Source: Hansfordia pulvinata | Taxonomy: Eukaryota; Ascomycota; Sordariomycetes; Xylariales | NCBI GenBank assembly: GCA_006538405.1 | Contig: BJKQ01000011.1 | Location: 807,501 to 871,500 of the forward strand | DNA length: 64,000 nucleotides | Direction of reading: 5' to 3' | Part shown: positions 21,178 through 34,800 of the stretch, in pieces | Position numbering within the stretch: the first letter of the stretch is position 1 | Layout of the letters: each line of letters opens with the position of its first letter | Notes under the pieces: generated by a model | Database searches by the model: none | Seen by the model: only the letters and a program-made list of their open reading frames with translations | Told to the model about the DNA's origin: nothing | Position numbers and translations under genes: made by a program

Positions 21178-24100
21178 CCAACCCTTAGACACCCTTGCAG
21201 TCCCCCCAGGAGGAGCCGAGGGCAAGGCATCTTCTATTTGACGGTCAACTAACAAGTACGCAGTCTTAATCGATATGGTCGTGCTAATATGTGGCAATGG
21301 CCCATGGGATATGTGCCCTTTCGTGGCCTGGCGTCCCAATTTTGCATAAGGTAATACGAGGCTCAGCCTGCCGACCTCGCTCGGCCCATGGCTTCTTATC
21401 CTCGCTACAACTCGTGTTTATCCGGCGGTCAGCAGTTGGTTCTTTGCTTTCTCTTGCGGCTATACCTTGTAACAACACGATCTGACTATCTGGTGTAATC
21501 GGCAGCAGAGATTAGAGGCGACAGAGGAGATGGCGGGCGGGAGGGTTGGGGTGGGCATATGTGTGTGTGATGACGAAGGGGATGTTTCTGTAAGACTATA
21601 AATAGCTAACGAAAGGTCCCCCTGTCTGTCTCGCACTTTCACCCGTTGCGCAGGCCCCTTGCGTGTGATCGAGTCACCCTGCAGATGTATCTGTTGCTCT
21701 AGCTGCGGGTGGTTGGAGCAGAGGACCCTTGCCTCCCCTATGCAGGCATGGACGCGTGTCTCGCGCGCAGTCTGCTCCGTACACACATGCAGTTGCCGAG
21801 CTGCCAAGCTGTTTCCAAGCTTGCTGCTACGAGTTCCTCGTATATTAACGCGAGCGGCAGGGTGCTGGTCGTTCGAGTAATCGTCGTCGACCTCGAGAAG
21901 TAGCCCACGTGCCCGCCTGCCTGTCATTCGGAGACGAACGGACAAGCAGATAGACAGCCTGGGTGCCTGGCGAAGGAATCGCCCTGGCCACCCTTCCTAG
22001 GCGCGCTTGTACGGGTACGGCCCTGCCGCGCTTTTTTACGTGGTAAGTCGCGGGCGCGTGGTTCCTAGCGCGGCTCTTTTCGGCCATGGGCAACGCAACG
22101 GTTCGAGCCGATCATGTCAATCTTCATTATAGGGGAAACGCGCGCGGATTCGCCAGTGGCGAGTGTCGCGAGCACGAAGAACCTTTGCTTGGTAGTACGA
22201 GTACTTGTAGCTAGTTAGGTTTCGCAGTAGGATCATGGGTGAAAAGTCCACCAACTTGGCGTCTTGTTGCCGTCTTCACGTTCACTCGCACGCCGGCCCC
22301 CTCCTGGCAGGCAAGCGGCTCGTGAGCTTGAAAAATGCCCACATTATAAGGACGCGCTACGGGCATGCTCGTAGCCGTAGCCGGGTCCGAGCTGTGGCAC
22401 TCGGTAGCAAGCTGGTGTGCGAGGGGGACCGACTGCGCCTGGCCCTATTACCTGTCTCGTCTGTGTCTTTACTCGTGCATCTTGCGGTGGTAGCGGCTGG
22501 GGTACTCGTGGTTGTGTCTCTTCTTTCTTCATGTGACGGGGCCGTGGCGGAAAAGCAATCCTCTCCCTGGCGCTTCCTGACCAGCGTGCTGTTGCTGGAG
22601 ACCGCGTGCGCGAGTGATCCCAAGCGCGACGATCCAGGAAGGTCTGGGAGCTAGCCCCGGCGCGGCTGTTTCACGGTTGGGTTGAGGCTCTTCCTTGTCA
22701 CTGACTCGGTGGGCGCGCCTCAAATGAAGAGCCAAGCGAGGAGGAGAAGAAAAAGAAAAAGAAGAGGAAATGACAGTCGGGAAGCCCTCGTCTCAAACCA
22801 ACCCGCGGGAACTTGGACGGAGTAATCGGCCCCGCACACCGGATAGTAAGGTAACGGTAAAAAGGTCCCGACGCTGGACACTGGCATCTCGGACTGCACC
22901 CACCGGTGCACGTGGTGACGACCAGGCGTGAAAGACGAGCCTTGCGCTTGGAAGAGAAGGAGACTAGCCTTGAAGCGACAACCCTCTCACCTCTCTCTCT
23001 CACTCTCTCTCTTTCCACACGCTGCGTCGGGATGGAGGAAATGAGGTTCGGTCATCGTGGGGCCCTAGCGTAATTGGCAGGTGGCCCTGTTGCGCGGAGC
23101 ACTCCGTCAACCGTGATTAAAGGCCTGGCAGGGTTCGCGATTTCGGCGTTCCTTTGCTGGCTACCTACCTTACTGACTTGGAAGTGGACAGAGGCGAGCA
23201 ATTGAGTACCGGCCTCCTGCCCGCGACGGCGCTTGCGACCACTCGTGCGCGAGTACCTACTGCGTGCTGCTGTCCCTGGAATTCGCCTCACACATTCGGT
23301 GTTCAGCCACGAGAGTTGCAGTTGATGAAACCACTCGGGGTACTCGTGGCGCCGTGGACACCCACTTGTCACCAGCGGCATGTCTCATTTATTTATAGAG
23401 GTCCCTGGGGGCGCGGAGCTGTCTTGCGGTCTACGATATGAGTACATGAGCCGTCTCCCTCCAATTGCGGGAGAACAGTAACACGTGACGGTGGTAGTAA
23501 CGTGAGATGCCCGGAGAATCGTAAGACCACAGTGGCAGGCTGCGGATCACAACCAACCTAATAGATCAAGGACTCCGATGGGACGCTGATTGGATCAACC
23601 CCGGCTGGCTTACAAGGATGCATGTACGGATATTGTTGATGCTGCCCGTGTAAGCAGCAGCAGCAGCAGCGGCAGCAGCAACCAAATCGAGTTGAGGTTT
23701 CTATTTGGGATGTTGATGCGGCCAAGACTCGCCCGGTGATGCATCGTGATGATTGATGAATGCCCCCCGAAAAGAACACGATCTCGTCCTACGAGTAGAC
23801 GAATTTAACGTACCTTATTAAGGTAGGTTATTAGTACTCGTACCTGCTCGCTTGTACACAAATCCGGCCCCCAACCCACCATGTGCGGCTGCTGTGGTCA
23901 AGGCAACACAAGGCCCAAGCTCCATCTCGTCTGCGCTTTTCAGCTGCCACTCAGCTCGGCTGGCATTTGGCCCGGGAGGGCTTAGGCCGTGCGTGGTACG
24001 GCCTTGGTGGGCCTCTAAGCCGCCCCGAGCTTAGCTGCATCACCAACTCCACTGCGCCGGCTCGACTTCCAATGGTGGTGGACGCTTCCCGTCGCTCGAA

Positions 24101-25246
24101 CTCGCTTCCGCCTGCGCGGGTGCGGGCGCCCACTGAGGAGGACTGCCCGTCGCTGCTCGACGTTGCCACGGTCGCCGGCCCTCTCGCCTGTCGTCCGCCG
24201 CCGCCGTCAGGTTGCCCGGATTGGATGAAGCCCTGCCTTGCACCACTGCCCTGAGCGCCTGTCTCGAGCTGCCTGTTCATCGCCCACCACCACCACCACC
24301 ACCACCACCGCCGCCGCCGCCGCCGCCGCCGCCCCGATTCACGATCTTCGCCTCGTACTCTCCGCCTTCCATTGGACGAGTTCGGCTGACTGCCTGGTAA
24401 AGCAAATTGGGAAGAGCAACCACCCCCGGCCCGTCATCATCGTCGGATATCCATCCCACAGGTACAAGCGCGCACCCTGGTCGGCCCTGTTGGTCCCCGT
24501 CCCCGTCCCCGTCCTCGTCCTTGCCCTCCTCCGCCTGGCCGCCTCATCTCGCGCACAGCCCGCCAGCCACCCGGCCTGCCTCTGCACCACCGCCCGCTCC
24601 CCTGCTCGCCACCCGTCGGCCCAGTCGATCCAATTCCTCGCGCACGCCTCGCCACCCGTCACTGACGTGTTCCCATCCTCCTCCTCCCACCCCCCAGTCC
24701 GTTCCACGGCTGCTCTCCCCATAGGCGCCTGGCTCTGCTTGCGACCGACGTTGCCACCCTCCGGCCAACGTCCCCGCCAGCCTCAGCCTGCTGCCCGTCG
24801 GTCTGGCCCCAGCCACTTGCTGCCTGCGACATCCTCACCACCGGCCCGGCGACTCTGACTACCGCTTTGCATGGCGGGCTCCCAGCCAACAAGCTTCAGT
24901 CTTCCCTCCTAGCCACCGTCGCATCTCACCAGTCATCCTGTGATTCACCCACGCGCTGTCTTCCGCGCCGTGTCTCGCCCTCTCGCACCACTACTGTCCA
25001 CCCAATCTTCGCTCGCGTCGCGGCACTCGCTCTCCCTCTGTCTTGCGCCAGCCTTGTCGCCTTCCCCGCAGCTGAGCAGCTGTCGCCGCCTTTCACAACC
25101 GAGCGACGCGACCCATACATAATGAGCCCATCTTGACCTGTCCCGATCCTCGCTCATTACCCGACCCGCGCCACGCGATTTTGTGGACGCCGCCGCCGCC
25201 GCGACCTGGCCAGAGCGCTGTACCCATCTAGGCCCCACTGCAACCC
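21178..25246. other. Long intergenic region upstream of the giant Pro/Gln-rich protein
   Basis: About 4 kb without a supported gene. It holds octamer copies at 22196-22203, 23790-23797 and 23835-23842, a CT-rich tract near 22985-23013, a CAG/GCAGCAG tract near 23657-23680, and a CCACC...CCGCCG tract at 24283-24332. The final kilobase is very C-rich and rich in CATC/CTCC, like a long fungal 5' leader. The 206-codon frame at 24238-24858 has repeat-derived composition and I reject it. Confidence 0.55.
24283..24332. repeat. (CCA)n(CCG)n compound trinucleotide repeat
   Basis: About nine CCA units run directly into about nine CCG units in the non-coding sequence upstream of the giant protein. Similar CCA tracts recur at about 31.7 and 37.25 kb. 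Confidence 0.85.
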
Positions 25247-28200
25247 ATGGCGAGGCCCTCGTCCAAGGCGCCCAAGAAACCCACCCCCTTGAAGCAGACC
25301 AAACCTGCCAAGAGCGAGACCTTCGTTGGCCTCCCTCCTATCCGCCGCACCTCGGGATTCGGCTCGCTGAGGCAGGGAGAGGGCTCCCAGTCGGACCTTG
25401 ATCGCGAGCTGCCTCCCGTCCCCGTTGTCCCTTCCGACTTCACCTTTGACTTTGGCGACGCCGCCAAATCAAACCCCGAGATGTCCGACCCGGGGCCCAG
25501 CGTCGCGGCTACCTCTCCGGCCACCGCCGCCACCCCATCGCCCGCGCCCGCTCAAGCGCCCACGCCTTCAGCAGCGTCCGCGTCCGCGTCCGCATCCAAG
25601 CCCACCCCATCCCCGGCCCCGACCTCGACGCGAATCGCGCCCTCTCCCAATGGCACCATGCCCGGGCGGGCCGCTCAACCACTTGGCTCCATGCCGCAGC
25701 CCAGCCGCGGCCCCGGCGCTCAGCAGAATATGCCTGGCCAGGCGCCGATGAAGAACGGCCAGATGCAGGCCTTGATGGCGGCCGCGGCGTCCGCAGGCGG
25801 CAACCCGATTCAGAAGCTTCCTCCGGGTGGCCAGTGGAAGCTTGAGGAGTCCAAGCTTTCCGAGCCCCTGATCTCCTCGCACAGGACACGTTCACCCCCG
25901 ATGCAGCAGCAGCCGAATTTTGCCTACGACAAGGAGACCGAGCCTGGACCCGCGCCCGCTGGCCCGTCCTCGCAGCCCCGCCCCAAGAACGCGAATTCCT
26001 CCAGCATTCCACCGGTATCCGCCCAGAGGTTTCCCGGGCTGTTTTCTGGCGCTCAGCAATCCTCATCTCAGCCTAGCCGGCAGGGAGCCATATCACCCGA
26101 AACTGCCCCGCGGCCTTCCGCCGACGTGAGCCTCGCGCGGACAAGGTCGAATGAAGCTCGAGACGAAACTCCCGGCAGCGGGAGGAAAGGTAGCGCTGCC
26201 GGTCTGTTCAAAGAACTGGGGGGCAAGTTCTCGCGCCATAAGGAAGCCAAGGATAAGGACAGCTCGTCTGTCACAAGCCCAGACATGTCTTCACCGGCCG
26301 AACCAAGCGACAAGGGACGCGGCCACTTCTTCAGCATGTCGAAGCGAAACACGGGAGAGGAACCCGGCCGCGACGTGACCGACTTCGGGGGTGTACAGAA
26401 GAAGGGACACCTTTTTGGCCACACCGCCAACGCACAGACGACAAACACCAAGCCGAAGTCAAGTCTCAACCTCGTCAGGACCGTGACCAACGATTTCCAG
26501 TCGAACTCCGGCGACGTCGACTCGGACAAGGTGCAGCCGGCCCCCGCGGCCCCGCCCACGAAGAAACGACTCTCCGATCTCAAGGGCATCTTCAGAAGCT
26601 CCAACGGCAGTAGTGCCAAGGAGGAGCAGGTGTCCAAGCCTAACACGCCCACGTCGGGCCGTTCGTCCATCCAGAGCCCGCCCTCGAGCTCCCGTGGCCT
26701 GCCTGACGGATCTGGGGGGCTTCAACCTCAACCCCAAAATCAAGCGCACAGAGGCCCAAGTCCTCAGTCCTTGGGGCAGCAGAGCCATGATCAGCCAGCC
26801 GCCAATGGTGTGAACGGCTTGTCTCCAGCTCCGCCCGCAAACCGCTCACAGACCAATATCAGCCCTCTCGGTCCTCCGCCGCCTTCACACCAGGATCGCT
26901 CCAAGCATCCCGGCGGGGGCTTTCTCAACAGCCTGTTTAGCACACGATTCAAGCAGGAGGCGGGCTCGCCCGAAGGCCCTCCACCGCCCGCCAAAGGTCC
27001 TAAAGAGTTTCCTATGCCTACGCCATATAAGCAGACCCAGCGAACGCAGCAGCAAGAAGGCCACCCGCCGCGGCCGTCTCGCGTGCCAGCACACGGACAA
27101 CAATTCGCAGGCTCGTTTGACCAGAACTCCCGACCCGGAACGGCCGAAGGGCAGATACGCCCGGAGCAAGGCGCGAACAACGCTCAGAGTTCTGTCGCGG
27201 TATCGACAGCGCGCAACCCGACCCATTTTGGAGTTGCTGGTGGACCCGACCGGCCTCTACCTCTGCGTGATGGCCAAGGGGAGGCCTCGAACACCCCCCG
27301 CAGCCCGCCACAGACGAGGACGCGCAGGTGGTCCCCGCCACGCCACTCAGCGCCGATGACGAGGATGACGAGGACAAGGCGATCGCGATCGGGCTCGAGA
27401 ATTCGCCCCAGCCCTCACAGTACACGACTGACGATAATGCTACATTGGACAATGGCACATTAGACAATGGGACGTTGATGAGTGTTGGCACTGGCACAAT
27501 GCTGAGTCTCGGCACAGCACAAATGGGTATTCGCATCACGCCAAACCGGAAGCCAGTTGGGTCAGGGCCCTCTAAACCTGCCGGCGAGGAGGCACGGGAA
27601 GGTCCCCCGGTAACACAACACGCAGGCGACGAGATACTCCCTGCCCCAAGGCGTCTCGAATCCGTGGCCGAACGGGGGTCTGGGAGCTTCTACTCGCGCG
27701 ACAATCTCTCCCCGGTAGAGACGCCGACCGCCGGCCAGGCTCAAGATCAAGAGCGTGTGGCCTCGCCCCCGCCAGCCGAGCCACACGGCGAGCCGAAAAC
27801 CGCCAATGCCACCGCTCCTGCCGACGGCCTACCGAAAGAGCAATCCAGCGCGACCAACCATGAGATCGAGCAAAAGGCCCAGATGCCGAGTCACGGAGGA
27901 TTGCAGACCCAGCCGCGCCAGGCTCCGGCGCCGCCTCAGCAGCAGCAGCAGCCCTCGCAAGCGACACAGCCGGCTCAGCAGCCGACTGACGGCCAACAGC
28001 CCAAGCCACAGCCCCAGGCCGCACAGCAGACACAACCAGGTCAGCAAACGCAACCAGTTCAGGTACCAACCCAGGGGCAGCAGCCGCCTCAAAGACCTGC
28101 CGCGCCTCCTGTTGGCCTTGGAGTTTCGACGAGTATCAACCCGCCTCAAATGACGGGGGCACTCGGCCAGGCGCCGTCACAGGCTGGCCAGCAGTCTGGA

Positions 28201-30791
28201 CAGCAGTCTGGACAGCCGCGACCGCAAGGCGCACAGGGTCCGCCCCCGCGCCCAGCACCCCCGTCTGGTCCCAGCTCCGCTGCCGGCTCCATTACAGGTC
28301 AACCAGCGCAGGGTAAAGAGGGTTCCTTTACGAAGCTCTTTGGCAACTCCAAGACCAAGTCCTCGCAGCCGCAGTCCAGCAGCTCTTCGCAAACCCACGA
28401 GAAAAAGGAGAGTACGACTTCCAAGTTCCTCAGCGCCTTCAAGCGCAGTAAGGACAAGGACGCCCAGCAGCCCCAAGCGGGTCAGCCACAACGTCCTGCC
28501 CAGCCTGGTCAGATGCCGCCGCACTTGATGAGGCCGGGAATGCCTGGGTTCCCCGGCCAGCCCATGATGGCGCCGCACCCGGGAGTGCAGATGCATCCGG
28601 GCATGCCGCCCCCTGGAGCCCCCGGACCGCCCGGCCAGGGCCGTGGTCAGTTTATCATGCTACCGCCCCATCTCCAAGCCGGCCGCGGACAGATCCCCAT
28701 GCAACTGCCGCCCCAGATGCAGGCCCAGATCCACGCGCAGATCCAGGCTCAAGTCCGTGCCCACGCCCAGGCTGGCCGCGGTGTCATTCCTCCCCATGCC
28801 CAGGCCCAGATGGCCGCCCAGCTTCAGGCCCAGATCCTCGCTCAGATGCAGGCGCAAGCTGCGCGGGGACAGATGCCGCCTCAGCAAATGCAGCAGATGC
28901 AGCAGATGCAACAGATGCAACAAATGCAGCAGATGCAGATGCAGCAGGGCCATCCGGGACAGCCACAGCAAATGCCGATGGGAATGCAGATGCGCCCAGT
29001 CATGACCCAGCATCCATCTCAGCAGTCCATCCCTCAGCAGCAGCAGCAGCCGCAGCAGCAGCCTCCTCAGCAGATGCAGTACCAGCAGCCCCTCAGCAGA
29101 TGCAACCGCAGAATGGAACGGTTCAGTTCGTGCAACCGGTCGCGCAGCCTTCTGGTGGCGAGCCGCAGTATGCTCAGGTTCCTATACCTCGCGGATATGA
29201 GGCTGTGCATGGCTACAACAACCCAGGCACTGTCGCCCCTTCGCCATACAATATTGGCCGTCACGCGAGCCCGTCCCCTCCCATGGAGAGTCAACCGCAG
29301 TTCCAGAACATGACGCCCGTCAGTCAAGTTCAGGGCCAGGGCCAGGGCCAGTCTCCACCCCCTGCTGCTCAGAATGGCCCGCCCAGTCAGCCCGATGTCA
29401 TGCAGCAAGCCCGGCCTCAAGAACAACAGGCACCGTCCCAGGAGCAGCAAGCACCGACCCAACAGGACCAGCCCAAAAGCCAATCTCAAATACCGCCTCT
29501 CCGGGTGCAGCCCCCAGCAACTATCCAGAACCTCAGGCAGCAGCAGGGCCTGCCCACACAATCTCCCGGCGGCCAGTCGCTGCACAGCGCAGCCTCTTAT
29601 CAGTTCTTGCCGATCCAGTCCAATGTTGCCTCACCGGACCAGGGCCCCAACTCGGCCTCTCAGCCGCCGGTGCCCGAGATTCCAAAGAACCACCAGCAGC
29701 TCAAGGGGATATCCCCAGGACCGCAAGGCCATGCGGAGGCCAAAGACCACACCGAGCCATCCAAGCCGCAGAGCTACCAACAAGCGGCATCTCCCCAGTC
29801 ACCCCAGGAGGATACTATTGTCATCATGAACGCCGTGGACAGCCCCATGCCCGAGAACGTGGCCCCGCCCCCGTTGAGGCAGAACCTGTTCAACAACGTC
29901 TCCCCCTTCTCGCCAAACGCTGTGTCTGGGAGCAAGCCGGGGCACATCAGCTCCGTGGCACCCACCACCATCGTGACGACCGCTCACGACCAGCAGCAGC
30001 AACAGCCCCAGCAACCCCTTCACCAGCAGGCCGCGTCGGACCTGGCGCCGCTGGGCAAGCTCAGCGACCTGCGCCGCATGTCTTCGAAGGCGACCGAGTC
30101 CAAGCCGGGGGAGACGACCAGCGTCCTCGAGAACGCGCGCAAGAACTCGGTGCCGGGCCGGAAGCCGTCCTTCACGCCCGCAGTGGCGGGGGTGGCGGAG
30201 AACCGCGCCCTCAGCCCGGAGCCCCCGATGCCTGGGCGCGACACCAAGGACGACATCTACGACGCCACGCCGCGCCTGAAGCAGCGCGAGCTCGCGCCCC
30301 CAGAGGCTCGGCCGGGATTCTACGACCCGGGCCGCGCCGGCAGCGTTTCCGCCGGGGGCGGCGCACGAGCAGGTGGCGGGGCGGCGGCGGCGGCGATTGC
30401 CGCGGCAGCTGCGGACGAGGAGTTCAGCGGATCGAAGCAGGAGCAAAAGCAGCAGCAGAACCCGCCGACGATGGTGACGACCATCACGATGCCGCAGGAC
30501 CAGGCCCAGGCGCTGGCGGACGAGCACAGGCATCTGCAGCCAACGCCGCCGGCGACGATGCGCCACAACACCAACAACGGGTCGAGCGGGGCGTCGTCTA
30601 CGCGGGAGCCCGAGGAAAAGATCCTGGTGGACCAGCCCGTGGAGCTGGCGGCGGCGCAGGACGGGGTGGACGAAAACGCGGGCGGCGCCGCGGACGACGA
30701 GGACGACCACATCCCCGTCATGACGGCCACGTCGTACCCCGGCCAGGAGTGGAACCCCTACGGCGACTTTGGCGACTGGACCGAGCCGTGA
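25247..30791 (+). CDS. Giant Pro/Gln-rich disordered protein with repeated basic-aromatic motifs; two frameshifts
   Basis: A single long exon, about 1848 residues if two missing bases are restored. Frame A (from 25247, MARPSSKAPKKPTP) must pass to frame B at the C run 27294-27299; one added C joins ASNTP to PQPATDEDAQVV. Frame B must pass to frame C at 29089-29092; one added C joins QQPP to QQMQPQNGTV. Frame C runs to a conserved-looking end, GQEWNPYGDFGDWTEP. Composition is Pro, Gln, Ser, Ala, with Gln/Met-rich tandem repeats around residues 1150-1280. At least seven short motifs with Phe/Leu and basic residues recur, for example LFKELGGKFSRHKE, LKGIFRSS, FLNSLFSTRFK, FTKLFGNSKTK and FLSAFKRSKDK. 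The upstream 876-residue protein ends with a similar motif. Probably a cytoplasmic scaffold or condensate-forming protein (inference); no named domain recognised. Confidence 0.78.
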
Positions 30792-31824
30792 GGGTCGATG
30801 TGTTGAAGAAGACGAGATTCGAGTCTGATGTTTGTTCTTGAGGGTGAGGGTGATGTTTGGAAGGGCGAAATGGGCCTGTGTGTGCGGGTGTGCGATAGAG
30901 GACTGCCCCTTTTTGGATTTATGGGCTCCATTGGAGACGCCATGTCTCGCCCAATCTTACGTTATCTAATTTTTCTTCCCATGTTATATATACCGCTCCC
31001 AACCCTGGGTCTTTTCTTATTTTGTTAATCGTCCGAGGGCGAAGATTTGCGGAGAGGCACAGAGCGGAGGAGGCGAGGTCTTTGCTATGTCTGCGAAAAG
31101 GAGGACCGCGAGTGTCTGAGCGGAATGGTTTGCCTGACTTAAGACGTCGAACGGATTCCCATCTGTCGTTTTGTCATTTGCTGTCTATAATACTTTGCGT
31201 GTCGGATTCCGCTCCATCCATGTTTTCTTGTGTCTAGTCATAGCCTGTCCTTTATAATCTACCACCCGCCCGTGCAAAGGGGGGATGCTGACCTGTTCTA
31301 CAGCCGCGCCTTGTCCTATGTTGTGATGTGCATGGAGCTGTCGCCCATGGCGATACGTGAAGCGGGGTGCGGTCGGCGCTGCTTGCTACACATCCACGAT
31401 TTCGGTCAGTCTCGCGCTTCCCGGTGCTCCCGAGGAGTCGGTCGGGACGAGACCTGCAGGTCGTCTTTCGTGTTGGCATGCGAACGCGTCGCTTGGCAGG
31501 TTGTGACTCTGCGGTTCTCTGCAGGCCGGCCGCGCCAGACTTGTAGGTCGCGTGTGCCTGGCATCATGGTGAACCGGGCGTATTGTGTCCTATGGTCCGA
31601 CATTTTCTTGTTTTATTTTTTTTCTTCTCTGATTTCTCATCTGGTAATGAATGTATGGAATGACCAATCTACGTGAACATTCACACAGATACAGAACCAC
31701 CACCACCACCACCACCACCACCACCACCAACACCAACGCGTCTCACCGGCATCGTCACCGCAGTGACCAACTCGGCCCCGCTCCCACCCCACTTCCACTC
31801 CCACTCCCACTGCCTCCCCCGCCA
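30792..31824. other. Convergent 3' region with a CCA repeat
   Basis: This is the 3' flank of the giant protein gene (plus) and of the permease gene (minus). A TATATA stretch at about 30988 and T-rich runs at 31612-31624 may mark 3'-end signals. A CCA trinucleotide tract covers about 31696-31729. No gene seen. Confidence 0.55.
31696..31729. repeat. (CCA)n trinucleotide repeat
   Basis: About eleven CCA/ACC units in the 3' flank of the permease gene. It is non-coding in my models. Confidence 0.85.
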
Positions 31825-34800
31825 TCACCGCCCCCATCCCCGTTCCCGTTCCCGTTCTTGCCCCCGCTCCTCGTCACGAGCAGCGACCTCGGGCCCTCCC
31901 CAGCGCATAGAGACCTCCTCCTCGAGCTCGCTGTACGTCACCTCGCCACCAGAGGAGGAGGACGCGATGACGTAGGCCTTCTTCTCGACGCGGAAGGACT
32001 GGCCGCCAGCAGCAGGGCCCCGCCGCCGCCGCCTCCAGGCGAAGAGGGCTAGCCACCACAGGGCCCCGGCGAGGACGACGGCCAGGCAGGCGGCGGGGGT
32101 GACCCAGAGGAGGCGGCTGGCGTGCGGGGAGGGGAAGGGGAGAAGGACAGGGCGGCGAGGAGGAGGTAGCAAGGGGCCACGAGGGCGGCGGCGGCGCGGC
32201 GGAGGTAAGGGGGCGTGGCGGTTCGGGTGAAATCCGGGAGGGCGATTTTTGGCGGCGGCGGTGGTGGTGGTGGTGGTGGGGGTCGTCATCACGGGGATGG
32301 GGAGCGGGAGGGGGGGAGGTTGTCGTTGGGAGGACGGTGGCGGTGGTGGTTTTGGGGAGAGGGATGGGGAGGGGGATGGTGGTTATGCCTTGGAAGAGGA
32401 CGGGGAGGACGAGGACGAGGCAGATTAGTAGGTCGATCAGGTAGGCGAACATTTCTGTTATTATTCTCGTGCGTCAGTTTTTTTCCCCGTCTTTTTCTGC
32501 TCTTTTAGGGAGAGGAGGGTGCTTTCCGTTATTCGAACCGGAGTGACCTGGCGAAATAGGGGGGGGGGGGGGGCGTGGAGGAGAGAACAGAGAGAAAAAA
32601 AAAAACTGAACTGACTGGACAGGTGGCCGTGGGTGACGGTGGGGGCCAGGGGGCGGCGGCGAGGATGACGGCGACGGTGAAGACGAGGTGCAGCAGCAGG
32701 GCCGGGGTCGGGGAGGGGGCCATGGAGGGCAGGCGGACGACTCTCTCGTTGAGCCTGGCGGGCCGGCGGGCCTCGCACGGGTCGGCCGACTTGTGCCACA
32801 GCAGCCGGCCCCGGCGCTCCCGGCGGCGCGCCCACCGCTCGAAGACCCAGTCGCCCAGGTCGAAGGTCCGCAGGATGTGCACCGACTTTTCGTAGAGGTA
32901 GACGCCCTCCTTGCCGACTTCTTGCTTGACTTGGGGGGGGCATAGCATAGTCAGTTTGGATTTGACGAAGAAAGGGGGGGGCCGGGGGAAGTGGTTGAAA
33001 AAGGGGGAACGGAGAAGAACGGAGAAGAAGGGGGGAACGGAGAAGAAGGGGGGAACGGAGAAAAAGGGGGGAACGGAGAAAACAAAGGGCCGGCACCACT
33101 CACCTCTCGCCGCGATAAACGTGGTGACGATAATGTTGCCAAAGGCCGTAAAGGTCAGGAAGAAGTTGACGAACCGGACCACGTCGAACCTGCCGTCGAG
33201 GGTGCCCAGTGTCGCGCCAAAGAACCGCCGCACCAGCAGCGCGGACCCTTCCCGGGCTATCGAGTCGGCGTCCGGGATCTGCGGGACGACGGAGAGCTGC
33301 GCAGAGGAGGGTTGCGAGGAGAGAGGAAGGAGTCAGCAGAGACGAGACGATGACGATGACGGCCCGGGACGATACGATTCTTGGGAGGCCGGACTCTGGG
33401 GAACCTGTCCATCTTCGTTATCTTACCAGGGCCAGCGTCACCAGGATGTACAGGACGGACACGAACAAAATCGTCAGGAGGACCGTCCGCCGGAAGGCCC
33501 GGGGCGGCATGCGGGCGTCGCCCATGACCTTGGGAGGGTGATGTCAGTAGATGGTAGGGTCAGGTAGGTAAAGTATGAAAGAGAGAGAAGAACAGAAAGA
33601 GAGAAACAATCATAATGGAGAGAAAACTCACATAGTTGGCCTGGTTCCACCCCCAAAGGCAAAGACGATGCTCAGCGACGCCGAGGCGTACTGACCCCAC
33701 AGAGCGCCGGAACCGCCATTGTAGCCCTGCGAAGAAGAAGAAGAAGAAGAAGAGGGAGTAGGCAGCGGCCTGGGGACGAAACCGAGAGACTGAAGGCCGT
33801 CGCGGCCCCGGCGGCGGCGGCGAGCCAGTCGGGATTGCGCAGGGCGGCGAGCCACAGGGCGACGATGAGCAGCAGGAAGGCGACCTTGACGGCGGCGAAG
33901 ACGTTATTGAGGATGATGCCCGCGCGGCGCCAGGCGGCGTGGACGTAGCAGACGACGACGGCGGCGGCGACGGCGACGACGTTGGACAGGACGACGAGGT
34001 TGGCGGCCTGCGGGCTCTGCTCGGGCACGGCGATCCCGCCTCCGATGGCGCCGTTGTTGTTGTTGTTGGTGTTGCTCTGCTGCTGGCTGCCGCTGTACAT
34101 GGCCGCGCCGACGAAGAGGCTGACCGTCTCGTAGCCGAACCAGATGCAGTTGGCGGCCGAGTTGCCCAGGACGATGAAGGAGACGCCGAAGACGCAGCTG
34201 GCGAAGAAGCGCGGCTCGCCCTGCCGGAAGATGCTCGTCAGGTAGACCAGCTCACCGCCGCTGTGGCCCATTTTTGCTCCAAGTCAGTTCATCGAGTCAA
34301 TCGTCACGAGGATTCTTGTCTTGTGTATCTCAGAGCAAAAAAAGAAAAAAAAAGAGAAAAAAAGAACGAAAAAAAAAAGAAAGACAAAAACTGACTTGAC
34401 GGGGAGATGGCGCGGGACGCCGTCAATGTCGACGACGGGGGCGGCGCAGGCGTACTCGAGGTAGACAAAGGCGGCGGCGAGGGTGACGAGGGTGCCGGCG
34501 AGCCACATGAGCAGGCAGGCGCCGGGGTTGCGCGTCTCGGCCAGCACGAAGGCCGTTGTCGTGAAGACGCCGGAGCCTGTTTTTTTTTTTTTACGTTGGT
34601 TGTGTTGATTAGATTATTTTCCAGTCTTTTATTCCCTGTTTTTCCTCGTCATCTTCGCGTGGAAAGCATCTTGTGACAGACAGCGCACCTTGTTTTCTGA
34701 CCCTGTGGCTTAGGTACTAAACGAAATACCGCTAATACAATGCATGCATATCTTGAGGAAGGACAAAGCGAGACAGACTTACCGACCATGCGCTGGATGA

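Noticed and set aside
24238..24858. 206-codon plus-strand frame
   Set aside because: Poly-Thr and poly-Ala come from a CCA/CCG repeat, followed by Pro/Ser-rich sequence with no family resemblance.
29799..30710. 303-codon frame antisense to the giant protein
   Set aside because: Arg/Leu/Val repeats that mirror the sense strand's Pro/Gln/Ala codons.
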